Positions 7,705 to 14,299 of a stretch of 34,704 nucleotides of DNA are shown here, piece by piece; positions within the stretch are counted from its first letter, which is position 1; each line of letters opens with the position of its first letter. A program made the position numbers and the translations under genes. Location: NCBI GenBank assembly GCA_017551425.1, contig JAFZLQ010000062.1:1-34704 (forward strand), written 5' to 3'. The notes under the pieces are model-generated. The model saw only the letters and a program-made list of their open reading frames with translations. It had not been told where the DNA came from and searched no databases. The stretch comes from Bacteroidales bacterium. Its GTDB lineage: Bacteria; Bacteroidota; Bacteroidia; Bacteroidales; UBA932.

Positions 7705-10524
7705 ATGAAAAGATTCGTAATCATCATTGCCGCGCTCTTCGGAGCCATGGCGTTTGCGGGCGCCCAGACCCCGCTTCCCAACGATCCTGCAGTCAAGGTC
7801 GGAAAGCTTGACAACGGAATGACTTATTACATCCGTCACAACGACAAGCCCGCACAGAGGGCCGAGTTCTACCTCGCGACCCATGTGGGCGCAATCCAGG
7901 AAACCCCCGACCAGGACGGTCTCGCCCACTTCCTTGAGCATATGTGCTTCAACGGCCTCAAGAACCTTCCCGGCAAGCAGATGCTCGAGTACCTCCAGAG
8001 CATCGGCGCCGAGTTCGGACGCAATATCAACGCCTCCACCGGCGTGGAAGTCACCCAGTATATGCTCAACAACATTCCCGTAACCCGTGACGGCATCATC
8101 GATACCTGCCTCCTTGTTATGCACGACTATTCCCATTTCGTGCTCAACGAGCAGGAAGAGATAGATGCGGAAAGGGGAGTCATCCTTGAGGAGCGCCGCA
8201 CCCGCCGCAATGCCTCCTGGCGCGTGAACGAGAAGGACAAGCTCTACATATACAAGGGCTCCAAGTACGCCGACTGCTCTCTTATCGGCAGCCAGGAGAA
8301 CCTTGAGACCTTCAAGCGCGAGAGCCTCGTGAATTTCTACGAAACCTGGTATCGTCCCGACAACCAGGCTCTTATCGTAGTCGGTGACATCGACCCCGAT
8401 GCCATTCTTGCCAAGGTCAAGGTCCTTTTTGCCGATATCCCCGCACCCGTCGATCCCAAGGCCAAGGACGTCATCAGGATTCCCGACAACGCTGAGCCTA
8501 TAGTCGGTGTGGTCACGGATCCCGAGTACTCGCAGTCGTCTGTGGAGCTCCTTTGGAAGAGCGAGCCCATACCGTTCGAGTACAACAATACGGACATCGC
8601 CTTCGTCACCGATCTCCTCAAGAGCATCATTTCCACTGTGATGTATGAGCGTCTGGAAGAGATTTCCTCCAAGCCCGGGGCACCTTTCCTCGGTGCCGGA
8701 ACCGGCGACGCCAAGATAGCCGAGACCTGCGAAGTGTTTTACGGCGATGTCATTTTCAAGGACGGCGAATACATTCCCGCACTCAAGGCTTTCTACACTG
8801 AGATTGAGAGGATGAAGCGCTACGGTTTCACCGAAAGCGAGGTGCAGCGCGCAAAGGACGAGATCATCAGCCGTTACGAGAAGAAGGCCGAGGGCGCCGA
8901 CAGCCGCCAGAACGCCGAGTTCGTGCGTCCGATTATCAGCAACTTCTTCAACAATACTCCTTACATGGAGCCCCAGACCGAGCTTCAGCTCGTGAAGATG
9001 CTCCTCGGCTCCATCCCCACCTCCGCTATCAACCAGGTGGTCTCCCAGCTCATTACGGACGAGAATCTGGTCGTATTATACAACGGTCCCGAGAAGGAAG
9101 GGCTCGTGAATCCCACTGAGGCCCAGCTGCTTGAGACCATCAACGCAGTGAAAGCTTCCGAGATTGCGGCTCCCGAAGAGGAGAAGATCGATTCCGAACT
9201 CATCAACCCCGCTTCCCTCAAGGGCTCCAAGGTCAAGAAGAGCCGCGAGCTCATCCACGATTTCACCGAGTGGACCCTCGGCAACGGCGTGAAGGTCGCT
9301 TTCCTTCCCACCGACTACAAGAAGGACCAGGTGCTCATCCGCCTCGTGCTTGACGGAGGCCAGTCACTCATCGCAACGGAAGACCTCCCGTCCTTCGAGA
9401 GCAACCTGTTCAGCACCTTCACTTCCAGCTGCGGCCTGTCCAAGTATTCCAAATCGACGCTCAGCAAGATGCTTGCAGGCAAGCAGGTGAACGTTTACCC
9501 TTACATCAACAGCATCACCCACGGCATCTCCGGCAGCTGCCAGCCCAAGGACCTTGAGACCGCATTGCAGATGCTCTACCTCGAGTTTACGGACGCACGC
9601 TTCGACCAGGACGAGTTCGACGTGGCAAAGGGCCAGATTGCCGCAGTCCTGCCCAACCTGCTCCAGACTCCCAACTTCAAGTTCCAGCAGGCCGTAACCC
9701 GCACAGCATTCGCCGACAATCCCCGCAACGTGGTGCTTGACGCCGACGTGCTGGACAAGGCCAGCCTCGCCGTTATCGAGAAGAACTACCGCACCCTCTT
9801 CAAGAATGCAGCCGGAGCAAAGGTCTATATCGTCGGCAACGTCGATCCCGAGACCCTCAAGCCTCTGGTTGAGAAGTACATAGGCTCCCTGCCCAAGGGC
9901 TGCAAGGCTCTCAGGTGGAAGGACGACGGCATGCGCATCGCCCAGGGCAAGGTCGAGAACGCCTTCGCAGTGGACATGCAGACTCCCAAGACCAGCGTAT
10001 TCCAGTTCTGGAACAGCTACGACGTGAAGTACAGCGTTGCGGAAGATGTCAATCTCTCTGCCGCTTCCTATATCCTCGACATGATCTACACCAGCACGCT
10101 GCGTGAGGAGGAAGGAGGCACTTACGGTGCACAGACCATCGTCGGAATGGACAAGTATCCTAAAGACAGAGCCCTTGTACAGGTCGTGTTCGATACGAAT
10201 CCTTCTTCTGCCGCCAAGCTTCGCGAGCTTGCTGTCGCAGGCGTGAAGAAGCTTGCCGAGGAAGGCCCCGACGCCGAGCAGATGACCCGCGTGCGTGAGA
10301 ATTTCGCCAAGAACATTCCCGAGAGCCGCATCCGCAACAATTACTGGCTTGAGGCCATCAACTACTGGTACCGCTTCGACGGACTGGATTATGATGCCGA
10401 ATACGAGGCAGCCGTCAAGGCGCTCAGCCCCGAAGGCATAAAAAAGACCGTCAGCGGCATAATCGCTTCCGGAAACTTCGGAGAGGTGGTAATGAGCCCC
10501 GCCAGCTCGGCAGAGCGCGAGTAA
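7705..10524 (+). CDS. Exported M16 (insulinase/pitrilysin-type) zinc peptidase
   Basis: Large periplasmic zinc metallopeptidase of family M16, 939 aa, two tandem M16 units each with a peptidase-like and an inactive-type half. Signal peptide at 1-20 ending AFAGA. The inverted zinc motif HFLEH lies at 75-79 and the third ligand Glu in the EEIDAERGVILEE stretch near 156, so the N-terminal unit has the full catalytic set. The C-terminal unit (from about 500) lacks HxxEH and presumably helps form the substrate chamber. The start is ATG 7705: the in-frame TTG at 7678 lies inside the -7 box. It is a monocistronic gene with its own promoter and a terminator. The physiological substrates of these Bacteroidota enzymes are not known from sequence. 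Confidence 0.93.
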   Translation: MKRFVIIIAALFGAMAFAGAQTPLPNDPAVKVGKLDNGMTYYIRHNDKPAQRAEFYLATHVGAIQETPDQDGLAHFLEHMCFNGLKNLPGKQMLEYLQSIGAEFGRNINASTGVEVTQYMLNNIPVTRDGIIDTCLLVMHDYSHFVLNEQEEIDAERGVILEERRTRRNASWRVNEKDKLYIYKGSKYADCSLIGSQENLETFKRESLVNFYETWYRPDNQALIVVGDIDPDAILAKVKVLFADIPAPVDPKAKDVIRIPDNAEPIVGVVTDPEYSQSSVELLWKSEPIPFEYNNTDIAFVTDLLKSIISTVMYERLEEISSKPGAPFLGAGTGDAKIAETCEVFYGDVIFKDGEYIPALKAFYTEIERMKRYGFTESEVQRAKDEIISRYEKKAEGADSRQNAEFVRPIISNFFNNTPYMEPQTELQLVKMLLGSIPTSAINQVVSQLITDENLVVLYNGPEKEGLVNPTEAQLLETINAVKASEIAAPEEEKIDSELINPASLKGSKVKKSRELIHDFTEWTLGNGVKVAFLPTDYKKDQVLIRLVLDGGQSLIATEDLPSFESNLFSTFTSSCGLSKYSKSTLSKMLAGKQVNVYPYINSITHGISGSCQPKDLETALQMLYLEFTDARFDQDEFDVAKGQIAAVLPNLLQTPNFKFQQAVTRTAFADNPRNVVLDADVLDKASLAVIEKNYRTLFKNAAGAKVYIVGNVDPETLKPLVEKYIGSLPKGCKALRWKDDGMRIAQGKVENAFAVDMQTPKTSVFQFWNSYDVKYSVAEDVNLSAASYILDMIYTSTLREEEGGTYGAQTIVGMDKYPKDRALVQVVFDTNPSSAAKLRELAVAGVKKLAEEGPDAEQMTRVRENFAKNIPESRIRNNYWLEAINYWYRFDGLDYDAEYEAAVKALSPEGIKKTVSGIIASGNFGEVVMSPASSAERE

Positions 10525-10526
10525 GA

Positions 10527-10554
10527 AAATAGCCGGTCGACCGACCGGCTATTT
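10527..10554. terminator. Bidirectional terminator between the M16 peptidase and DUF1573 genes
   Basis: A perfect 12-bp stem (AAATAGCCGGTC with GACCGGCTATTT) around a GACC loop. It is flanked by A residues on the left and T residues on the right, so it works for both convergent genes. It touches the DUF1573 stop codon. Confidence 0.88.
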
Positions 10555-10958
10555 TATTTACATCTTTTCTTTTTGCCCGTGTAGGATGTTCCTTTAACGT
10601 GAAGGACGACGGGGCGGTCCACGCAGGAAAGATATACGTTAAGGGTCTTGTCGAAAGGATAAGGCCCTTCGTCGTTCGTGTAGGTCACATCTATGGTACC
10701 GCTTTCGCCGGGAGCTATTTCCTTGCGTGTCCAGTTTGCGCTGGTGCAGCTGCAGCTGGTTGTTACGGCAAAGATATTGAGGGCCTCGCTGCCGTTGTTG
10801 GTAACGGTGAAGGTGCATTGTACTGCGCCGTCGCGGGTGTTGATGCGGCCGAAGTCGTACACGGTTGCATCGAAGCCCGCATTGCCGAAGCTTTTCTGCG
10901 CAAAGGCGAAGGCGGCTCCGAGCAGCAGGGCGGTGATGATGGTCAAACTTCTTTTCAT
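10554..10958 (-). CDS. Exported DUF1573-family protein
   Basis: 134 aa. Signal peptide at 1-20 (MKRSLTIITALLLGAAFAFA). The mature part is a single immunoglobulin-like DUF1573/ASH-type domain: YDFGRINTRDGAVQCTF, TNNGSEALNI, the cysteine pair in TTSCSCTSA, then IAPGESGTIDVTY and a final LHVKGTSY strand. The tail KKKRCK is strongly basic. Such domains are widespread in Bacteroidota exported proteins and have no established biochemical role. The ATG is 5 nt after a TATATTTG box, so the message is probably leaderless. Divergent from the ferredoxin gene, convergent with the M16 peptidase. The family assignment is sound; the role is unknown. Confidence 0.88.
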   Translation of the reverse strand: MKRSLTIITALLLGAAFAFAQKSFGNAGFDATVYDFGRINTRDGAVQCTFTVTNNGSEALNIFAVTTSCSCTSANWTRKEIAPGESGTIDVTYTNDEGPYPFDKTLNVYLSCVDRPVVLHVKGTSYTGKKKRCK

Positions 10959-10963
10959 AGCTG

Positions 10964-10971
10964 CAAATATA
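10964..10971 (-). promoter_or_regulatory. -7 box of the DUF1573 gene
   Basis: TATATTTG on the minus strand, 5 nt from the ATG at 10958. Back to back with the ferredoxin promoter. Confidence 0.6.
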
Positions 10972-10992
10972 TTAAAAATAGTTCTTCAGTGC

Positions 10993-11023
10993 TTGCTTAT
11001 TCAAATAATAGGCCGTAAATTTG
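10993..11023 (+). promoter_or_regulatory. Promoter of the ferredoxin gene
   Basis: TTG at 10993-10995 and TAAATTTG at 11016-11023, 20 bases apart. A 23-nt leader follows to the ATG at 11047. Confidence 0.72.
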
Positions 11024-11046
11024 CGTTCACATTTAATCACAGAATT

Positions 11047-11220
11047 ATGGCATACAAAATCTCAGCAGACACTTGTGTCGCATGCGGAACCTGCCAGGGT
11101 GAATGCCCTACCGGCGCTATCAGGGAAGGCGATGTCTATTCCATCGATCCCGATGTTTGCGTCGATTGCGGCACTTGCGCAGACGCCTGCCCCATGGGCG
11201 CTATCGCTCCGGGCGAATAA
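11047..11220 (+). CDS. 2x[4Fe-4S] ferredoxin
   Basis: Small clostridial-type electron carrier of 57 aa. Two complete CxxCxxCxxxCP cluster motifs are visible: CVACGTCQGECP near residues 10-21 and CVDCGTCADACP near 38-49. Each is followed by a (T/M)GAI strand. The two halves are near copies, the classical internal duplication of these ferredoxins. The start follows a good promoter with a 23-nt leader, and an excellent terminator follows immediately, so it forms a monocistronic, probably abundant transcript. It would carry low-potential electrons among anaerobic enzymes such as pyruvate:ferredoxin oxidoreductase. The partner is not shown by the context. Confidence 0.96.
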   Translation: MAYKISADTCVACGTCQGECPTGAIREGDVYSIDPDVCVDCGTCADACPMGAIAPGE

Positions 11221-11252
11221 AAAAGAACTCAGGAACTCCTGAGTTCTTTTTT
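11221..11252. terminator. Strong bidirectional terminator after the ferredoxin gene
   Basis: Perfect stem AAAAGAACTCAGG (11221-11233) with CCTGAGTTCTTTT (11238-11250) around AACT. T-run on the right for the ferredoxin message; on the minus strand the A-run at the left gives a T-run that ends the CYTH-side transcript. Confidence 0.92.
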
Positions 11253-11274
11253 ATTGTATTCTGTTTTCCAGTCT

Positions 11275-11349
11275 CTAAAACAGAGCCATGTTGAAGCCCT
11301 CCCTGCAGGACAGCAGGAAGAATCTCAGGGCTCGTCCGGCTTCAGTCAT
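11275..11349 (-). CDS. Possible 24-residue small protein downstream of the CYTH gene
   Basis: The CYTH stop TAA is followed by ATC and then an ATG opening 24 codons before TAG; the terminator at 11221-11252 closes the transcript. The peptide begins MTEAGRALRFFLLSC and ends REGFNMALF. It has an amphipathic, Arg/Phe/Leu-rich middle and one cysteine. The 3-nt spacing after the CYTH stop is what one sees for coupled genes in this window. Nothing longer explains the 100 bp between CYTH and the terminator. I do not recognise the family, and an ORF of this length can arise by chance, so the coding claim rests on spacing and transcript layout alone. Confidence 0.42.
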   Translation of the reverse strand: MTEAGRALRFFLLSCREGFNMALF

Positions 11350-11352
11350 GAT

Positions 11353-11811
11353 TTATCTTTTAGAAAGAGTCGAGTTATAGTATCGGGGATCTCCTGTTAC
11401 CTCTTCTCCGAGCCAGGAGGGCCTGTCGAAGGGCTCATCTTCCCGGCCAAGCTCGATTTCGGCCAGGACCAGGCCTTCGTTGGCACCGTGGAATTCGTCA
11501 ACCTCCCAGGTATGAAGCCCGTCCGTGTTCCGGATGAGGTAACGGGTCTTGTCTATGAGACCGGGTTCGGCGAGCTCCATGAGAGCGTCCGCGTCTGCGA
11601 GCGGAATCTCCTTCTCCCATTCGAAGCGGGAGGCTCCGGATTCGTTGCCCGCACCCTTTATGGTGAGGAAGCCTCTGTCTCCCTTGATGCGTACGCGCAC
11701 CGTACGCCCGGGGGCGCTGCAGAGATACGCCTGTTTAATCCGGACGGCCAGGAAGGATTCCCGCTTGAAGTCTCCCGTGACCAAGAATTTCCTTTCAGTT
11801 TCCAGTGCCAT
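11353..11811 (-). CDS. CYTH-domain (triphosphate tunnel) protein
   Basis: 152 aa, a complete single CYTH domain. The N-terminal ExExK signature is present as ETERKF at residues 4-9, followed by charged strands RVRIKGDRGFLTIKG, EWEKEIP, KTRYLIR, WEVDEFHG and LAEIEL. Together these line the eight-stranded tunnel that binds triphosphates with divalent metal. Bacterial members hydrolyse inorganic triphosphate or make cAMP; sequence alone does not choose, and small Bacteroidota members of this type are usually annotated only as CYTH proteins. The ATG lies 13 nt after a TAATTTTG box. A possible 24-codon ORF follows in the same transcript. Divergent from mscS. Confidence 0.9.
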   Translation of the reverse strand: MALETERKFLVTGDFKRESFLAVRIKQAYLCSAPGRTVRVRIKGDRGFLTIKGAGNESGASRFEWEKEIPLADADALMELAEPGLIDKTRYLIRNTDGLHTWEVDEFHGANEGLVLAEIELGREDEPFDRPSWLGEEVTGDPRYYNSTLSKR

Positions 11812-11824
11812 GACAATAGAGTCG

Positions 11825-11832
11825 CAAAATTA
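11825..11832 (-). promoter_or_regulatory. -7 box of the CYTH gene
   Basis: TAATTTTG on the minus strand, 13 nt upstream of the ATG at 11811. Confidence 0.5.
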
Positions 11833-11872
11833 TGAAATGATTGCGAATAATCAAATACTTGCGCATTTTGCT

Positions 11873-11880
11873 TATCTTTG
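11873..11880 (+). promoter_or_regulatory. -7 box of mscS, 4 nt from the start
   Basis: TATCTTTG followed by CGTC and the ATG at 11885. The spacing predicts a leaderless message. Confidence 0.6.
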
Positions 11881-11884
11881 CGTC

Positions 11885-12808
11885 ATGATACTACAGACAC
11901 CGCTTATTCCCACGGAGGAGCTTGTCAGCAAGGCCGATTCCGTCAAGCGCGCGGCGGGCAGTTTCGCCGAGGCCCTTGCGACGGATCCCCAGAGCGCCAT
12001 GCGCCAGCTGGGCACAGACATGATACAGTTCGGCCTCAAGCTTCTTGTGGCCATCCTCATCTACATCATCGGCATCTGGCTCATCAGCCTTGTGAAGAAG
12101 GGATTGCGCAAGCTCTTTGAGAAGCGCAATACAGACAAGACCGTGGCCTCGTTCGTCACGAGCTTCACCTCGGTTGCCCTGACCATCCTGCTTATCGTCA
12201 TATCAATCAGCACTTTAGGTATCAACACCACGTCTCTTGCGGCGCTTCTTGCCGGCGGCGGCGTGGCGTTGGGCATGGCGCTCAGCGGCACCCTCCAGAA
12301 CTTCGCTGGAGGCCTGCTGATACTTGCCTTCAAACCTTTCAAGGTAGGGGATTTTATCGAGGCACAGGGCTATTCGGGAACCGTCACCGAGATGTCCATA
12401 ATCAGCACGCGCATCACGCTGCCGGACAACCGCAGCGTCACGATTCCTCACGGCACGCTGGCAAACGGCAATATCAACAACTATTCCCGCAATCCGCTGC
12501 GCCGCCTCGAGTGGACTGTCAGCATGGCCTACGGTACCGATGCCGACGCCTGCGAGGAGAAGCTTCGCGAGATTGCAGCCGCCGAGCCCAGGATCCTGGA
12601 CGCAACGACGCCCGGGGCAGCAGATATCTTCGTGTCTGTGAAGCAGTTGTCAGAGAGCTCGGTTGACTTTGTCCTTCGCGCCTGGGTGCGGCGGGACGAC
12701 TACTGGCCCGTCTTCTTCGCCATCAACGACGCCATCTACAAGGAACTCCCGAAGTCAGGATTCCAGTTCCCTTTCCCGCAGTTGGATATCCACTTCAAAC
12801 AAAGCTGA
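11885..12808 (+). CDS. mscS: Small-conductance mechanosensitive channel (MscS family)
   Basis: 307-aa inner-membrane channel opening under membrane tension to release solutes during hypo-osmotic shock. Domains: an N-terminal amphipathic region (1-45), three transmembrane helices at about 46-70, 88-110 and 113-140, with the pore helix TM3 carrying the Gly/Ala pattern LLAGGGVALGMALSGTLQNFAGGLLIL. The beta domain follows (FKVGDFIEAQGYSGTVTEMSIISTRI and PDNRSVTIPHGTL), then the mixed C-terminal domain ending FPFPQLDIHF. The length is close to E. coli MscS (286). The ATG 11885 is fixed by the adjacent -7 box; extending the frame upstream would enter the CYTH gene. The stop lies in the loop of a 10-bp hairpin. 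The symbol follows the family, not proven orthology. Confidence 0.93.
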   Translation: MILQTPLIPTEELVSKADSVKRAAGSFAEALATDPQSAMRQLGTDMIQFGLKLLVAILIYIIGIWLISLVKKGLRKLFEKRNTDKTVASFVTSFTSVALTILLIVISISTLGINTTSLAALLAGGGVALGMALSGTLQNFAGGLLILAFKPFKVGDFIEAQGYSGTVTEMSIISTRITLPDNRSVTIPHGTLANGNINNYSRNPLRRLEWTVSMAYGTDADACEEKLREIAAAEPRILDATTPGAADIFVSVKQLSESSVDFVLRAWVRRDDYWPVFFAINDAIYKELPKSGFQFPFPQLDIHFKQS

Positions 12809-12820
12809 GCGCTTTGTTTG
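12796..12820 (+). terminator. Hairpin overlapping the end of mscS
   Basis: CAAACAAAGC (12796-12805) and GCTTTGTTTG (12811-12820) pair perfectly around TGAGC, which contains the mscS TGA. The stretch after it is T-rich (ATATTTGTTTC) without an uninterrupted run. A terminator or 3'-end stabiliser is likely. Confidence 0.6.
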
Positions 12821-12859
12821 ATCATATTTGTTTCTTTGCTCTCACCACAGTGCTGATCC

Positions 12860-13003
12860 AGTAGTTTCTGAGAGCAGGGTACTGCGTCCCGGAACCTTTG
12901 GTCGCCCGTGACTATGAACGGGAGGGGCCCGCGCCGCAGGCGTGGGAGGGGCGGAGCGAAGCGGAGGGTTCCGGGATGCAGTACCCTGCGGAAGGAAACT
13001 ACT
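12860..13003 (-). repeat. Armed hairpin element, copy B (core in - orientation)
   Basis: Arms 12860-12896 and 12967-13003 form an inverted repeat: a 9-bp AGTAGTTTC outer part, a 5-6 nt mismatched bubble, then 23 positions matching except for one transition. The core on the minus strand reads CTCCGCTTCGCTCC, CCCCTCCCA, an inner stem CCCACGCC-TGC-GGCGCGGG with one wobble, GGGCCCCTCCC (complement of 12920-12930), GTTCAT and an ACGGGC loop. This resembles copy A closely. The right arm covers the stop codon of the minus-strand gene ending at 12999. Same core orientation relative to the abutting gene as copy A. Confidence 0.85.
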
Positions 13004-14225
13004 TCTTCAAGCGTCCGAGAGCTTGCTCCAGGGAGGTGGAGGGCTCGATGATGTTGTAGTCCTTCCAGAAGTCGGGATCTGCGTAATAGCGGCTCTTGTC
13101 GGCAAGGGAAGCGCCGGAACTGAATTCTTCTGAACGCTGGATGGGGACGGCTTCAAAGCCGTTGTGGCGGTTGGTTACGACCATTTCCGCTATTGTGGTG
13201 AAGTCTGTGGCGAACAGGCGCCTGCGCCAGTCGCAGTTGAAGCGGAAAGTGGTCTTTAGGTAACTCAGGCGGTAAACCCCGTTCTCTTCCTTATAGTTGA
13301 GCAGGAGCGTCATTTCCTTGGGCCGGAAGCGAAGCCCGGCGGGACGGTTGACCAGCATGGCGCGGGTCGCCTTGTCCGGGTCGGAGACGTCCAGCGAAGT
13401 CTCTATGCGGGTGAATGCAAATGTCTGGCGGTCTATATACAGCTTTCCGTGCTGCTGGGCTATCTCTTCCTCGACGGCGGGGGAGAATCCTATGACATAC
13501 TGAGGCCTGCCGTCGATGACGTCCGGAGCGAGCATCTCGAAACTGTACATCGGCAGGTCGCTGTTGCAGATAACCATCGCCCCCGTCTTGACGAGATCCA
13601 GATGCACGGCCATCACCGGGCCGCCCTGGACTTTAACGCCAAGGGTGTCCGAGAGCCTGGGGCTGGTGAGGATGCGGCTTTTGACGACTGACGCCCTGTC
13701 ACGCCCCCACACGTTTCCCCAGGCCGCCTTGTACATCTTTGTGACGGCCTCGGATACGTATATGTAGCGCTGGCGCTTCTGGACCGTTTCCCTGTAGAAG
13801 CAGTCGAAGAGCTCCGGCTCGTCCGGAACGTTGTCCGCGATCTTTTCTATTGCATACCGTACGATGCCGAGGGCTCCTCCGTCGATTACCGTGGCCGCGT
13901 CGAGCATCGTGCTGCTCCGTGTAAGGCGCACCCGCATCTCGGCTCCGGTGACGTCCACCGTCTGCGGATTGTAGCCCAGGAGCGAGAATTCAAGCTGCCT
14001 CGGCCTGACGTCCGACTTGATGACGAAAGCGCCGTCCCTGTTGGTTATCGTGGCGATATGGGTGCCTTTGACGGTTACTGCCACGGCCTCCAGGGTTTTG
14101 CCCGACGATGCGTCGCGCACGACGCCCCTTACGTTGAACAGAAGGGAATCGGCCACGGCGCCAGCCTGCAGGCTGAAAAGCACCGCCAGCAGCGCAACGA
14201 TCAAAAGTCGCAACGGTTTCATCAT
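12999..14225 (-). CDS. Exported carboxypeptidase-regulatory-like domain protein
   Basis: 408 aa from ATG 14225 (a second ATG at 14222 is equally possible). Signal peptide about 1-22 with a hydrophobic LLIVALLAVLFSLQAGA stretch. About 30-105 is a CarboxypepD_reg-like/CNA-B type beta-sandwich (VRGVVRDASSGKTLEAVAVTVKGTHIATITNRDGAFVIK...LGYNPQTVDV in pieces). The remaining 300 residues, with DCFYRETVQKRQRYIYVSEAV and LYIDRQTFAFTRIE, resemble the periplasmic C-terminal region of Bacteroidota proteins of this type that have no TonB barrel. Role unknown, probably envelope. The TTG at 14231 overlaps the -7 box and is not the start. The stop codon lies inside the right arm of repeat B. Confidence 0.82.
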   Translation of the reverse strand: MMKPLRLLIVALLAVLFSLQAGAVADSLLFNVRGVVRDASSGKTLEAVAVTVKGTHIATITNRDGAFVIKSDVRPRQLEFSLLGYNPQTVDVTGAEMRVRLTRSSTMLDAATVIDGGALGIVRYAIEKIADNVPDEPELFDCFYRETVQKRQRYIYVSEAVTKMYKAAWGNVWGRDRASVVKSRILTSPRLSDTLGVKVQGGPVMAVHLDLVKTGAMVICNSDLPMYSFEMLAPDVIDGRPQYVIGFSPAVEEEIAQQHGKLYIDRQTFAFTRIETSLDVSDPDKATRAMLVNRPAGLRFRPKEMTLLLNYKEENGVYRLSYLKTTFRFNCDWRRRLFATDFTTIAEMVVTNRHNGFEAVPIQRSEEFSSGASLADKSRYYADPDFWKDYNIIEPSTSLEQALGRLKK

Positions 14226-14228
14226 CAG

Positions 14229-14236
14229 CAAATATA
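14229..14236 (-). promoter_or_regulatory. -7 box of the carboxypeptidase-regulatory-like gene
   Basis: TATATTTG on the minus strand, followed by CTG and ATGATG. The first ATG is 3 nt away, so the message is probably leaderless. Confidence 0.6.
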
Positions 14237-14258
14237 ACTAATAATCAGATATATACAA

Positions 14259-14288
14259 CACCGGACGCCCAAAAACGGACGTCCGGTG
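14259..14288 (-). terminator. Hairpin after the beta-helix gene
   Basis: CACCGGACG (14259-14267) pairs with CGTCCGGTG (14280-14288). It lies 11 nt past the stop of the minus-strand gene. No clean T-run follows on the minus strand, so termination is probable rather than certain. Confidence 0.5.
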
Positions 14289-14299
14289 AAAGAATCTTT

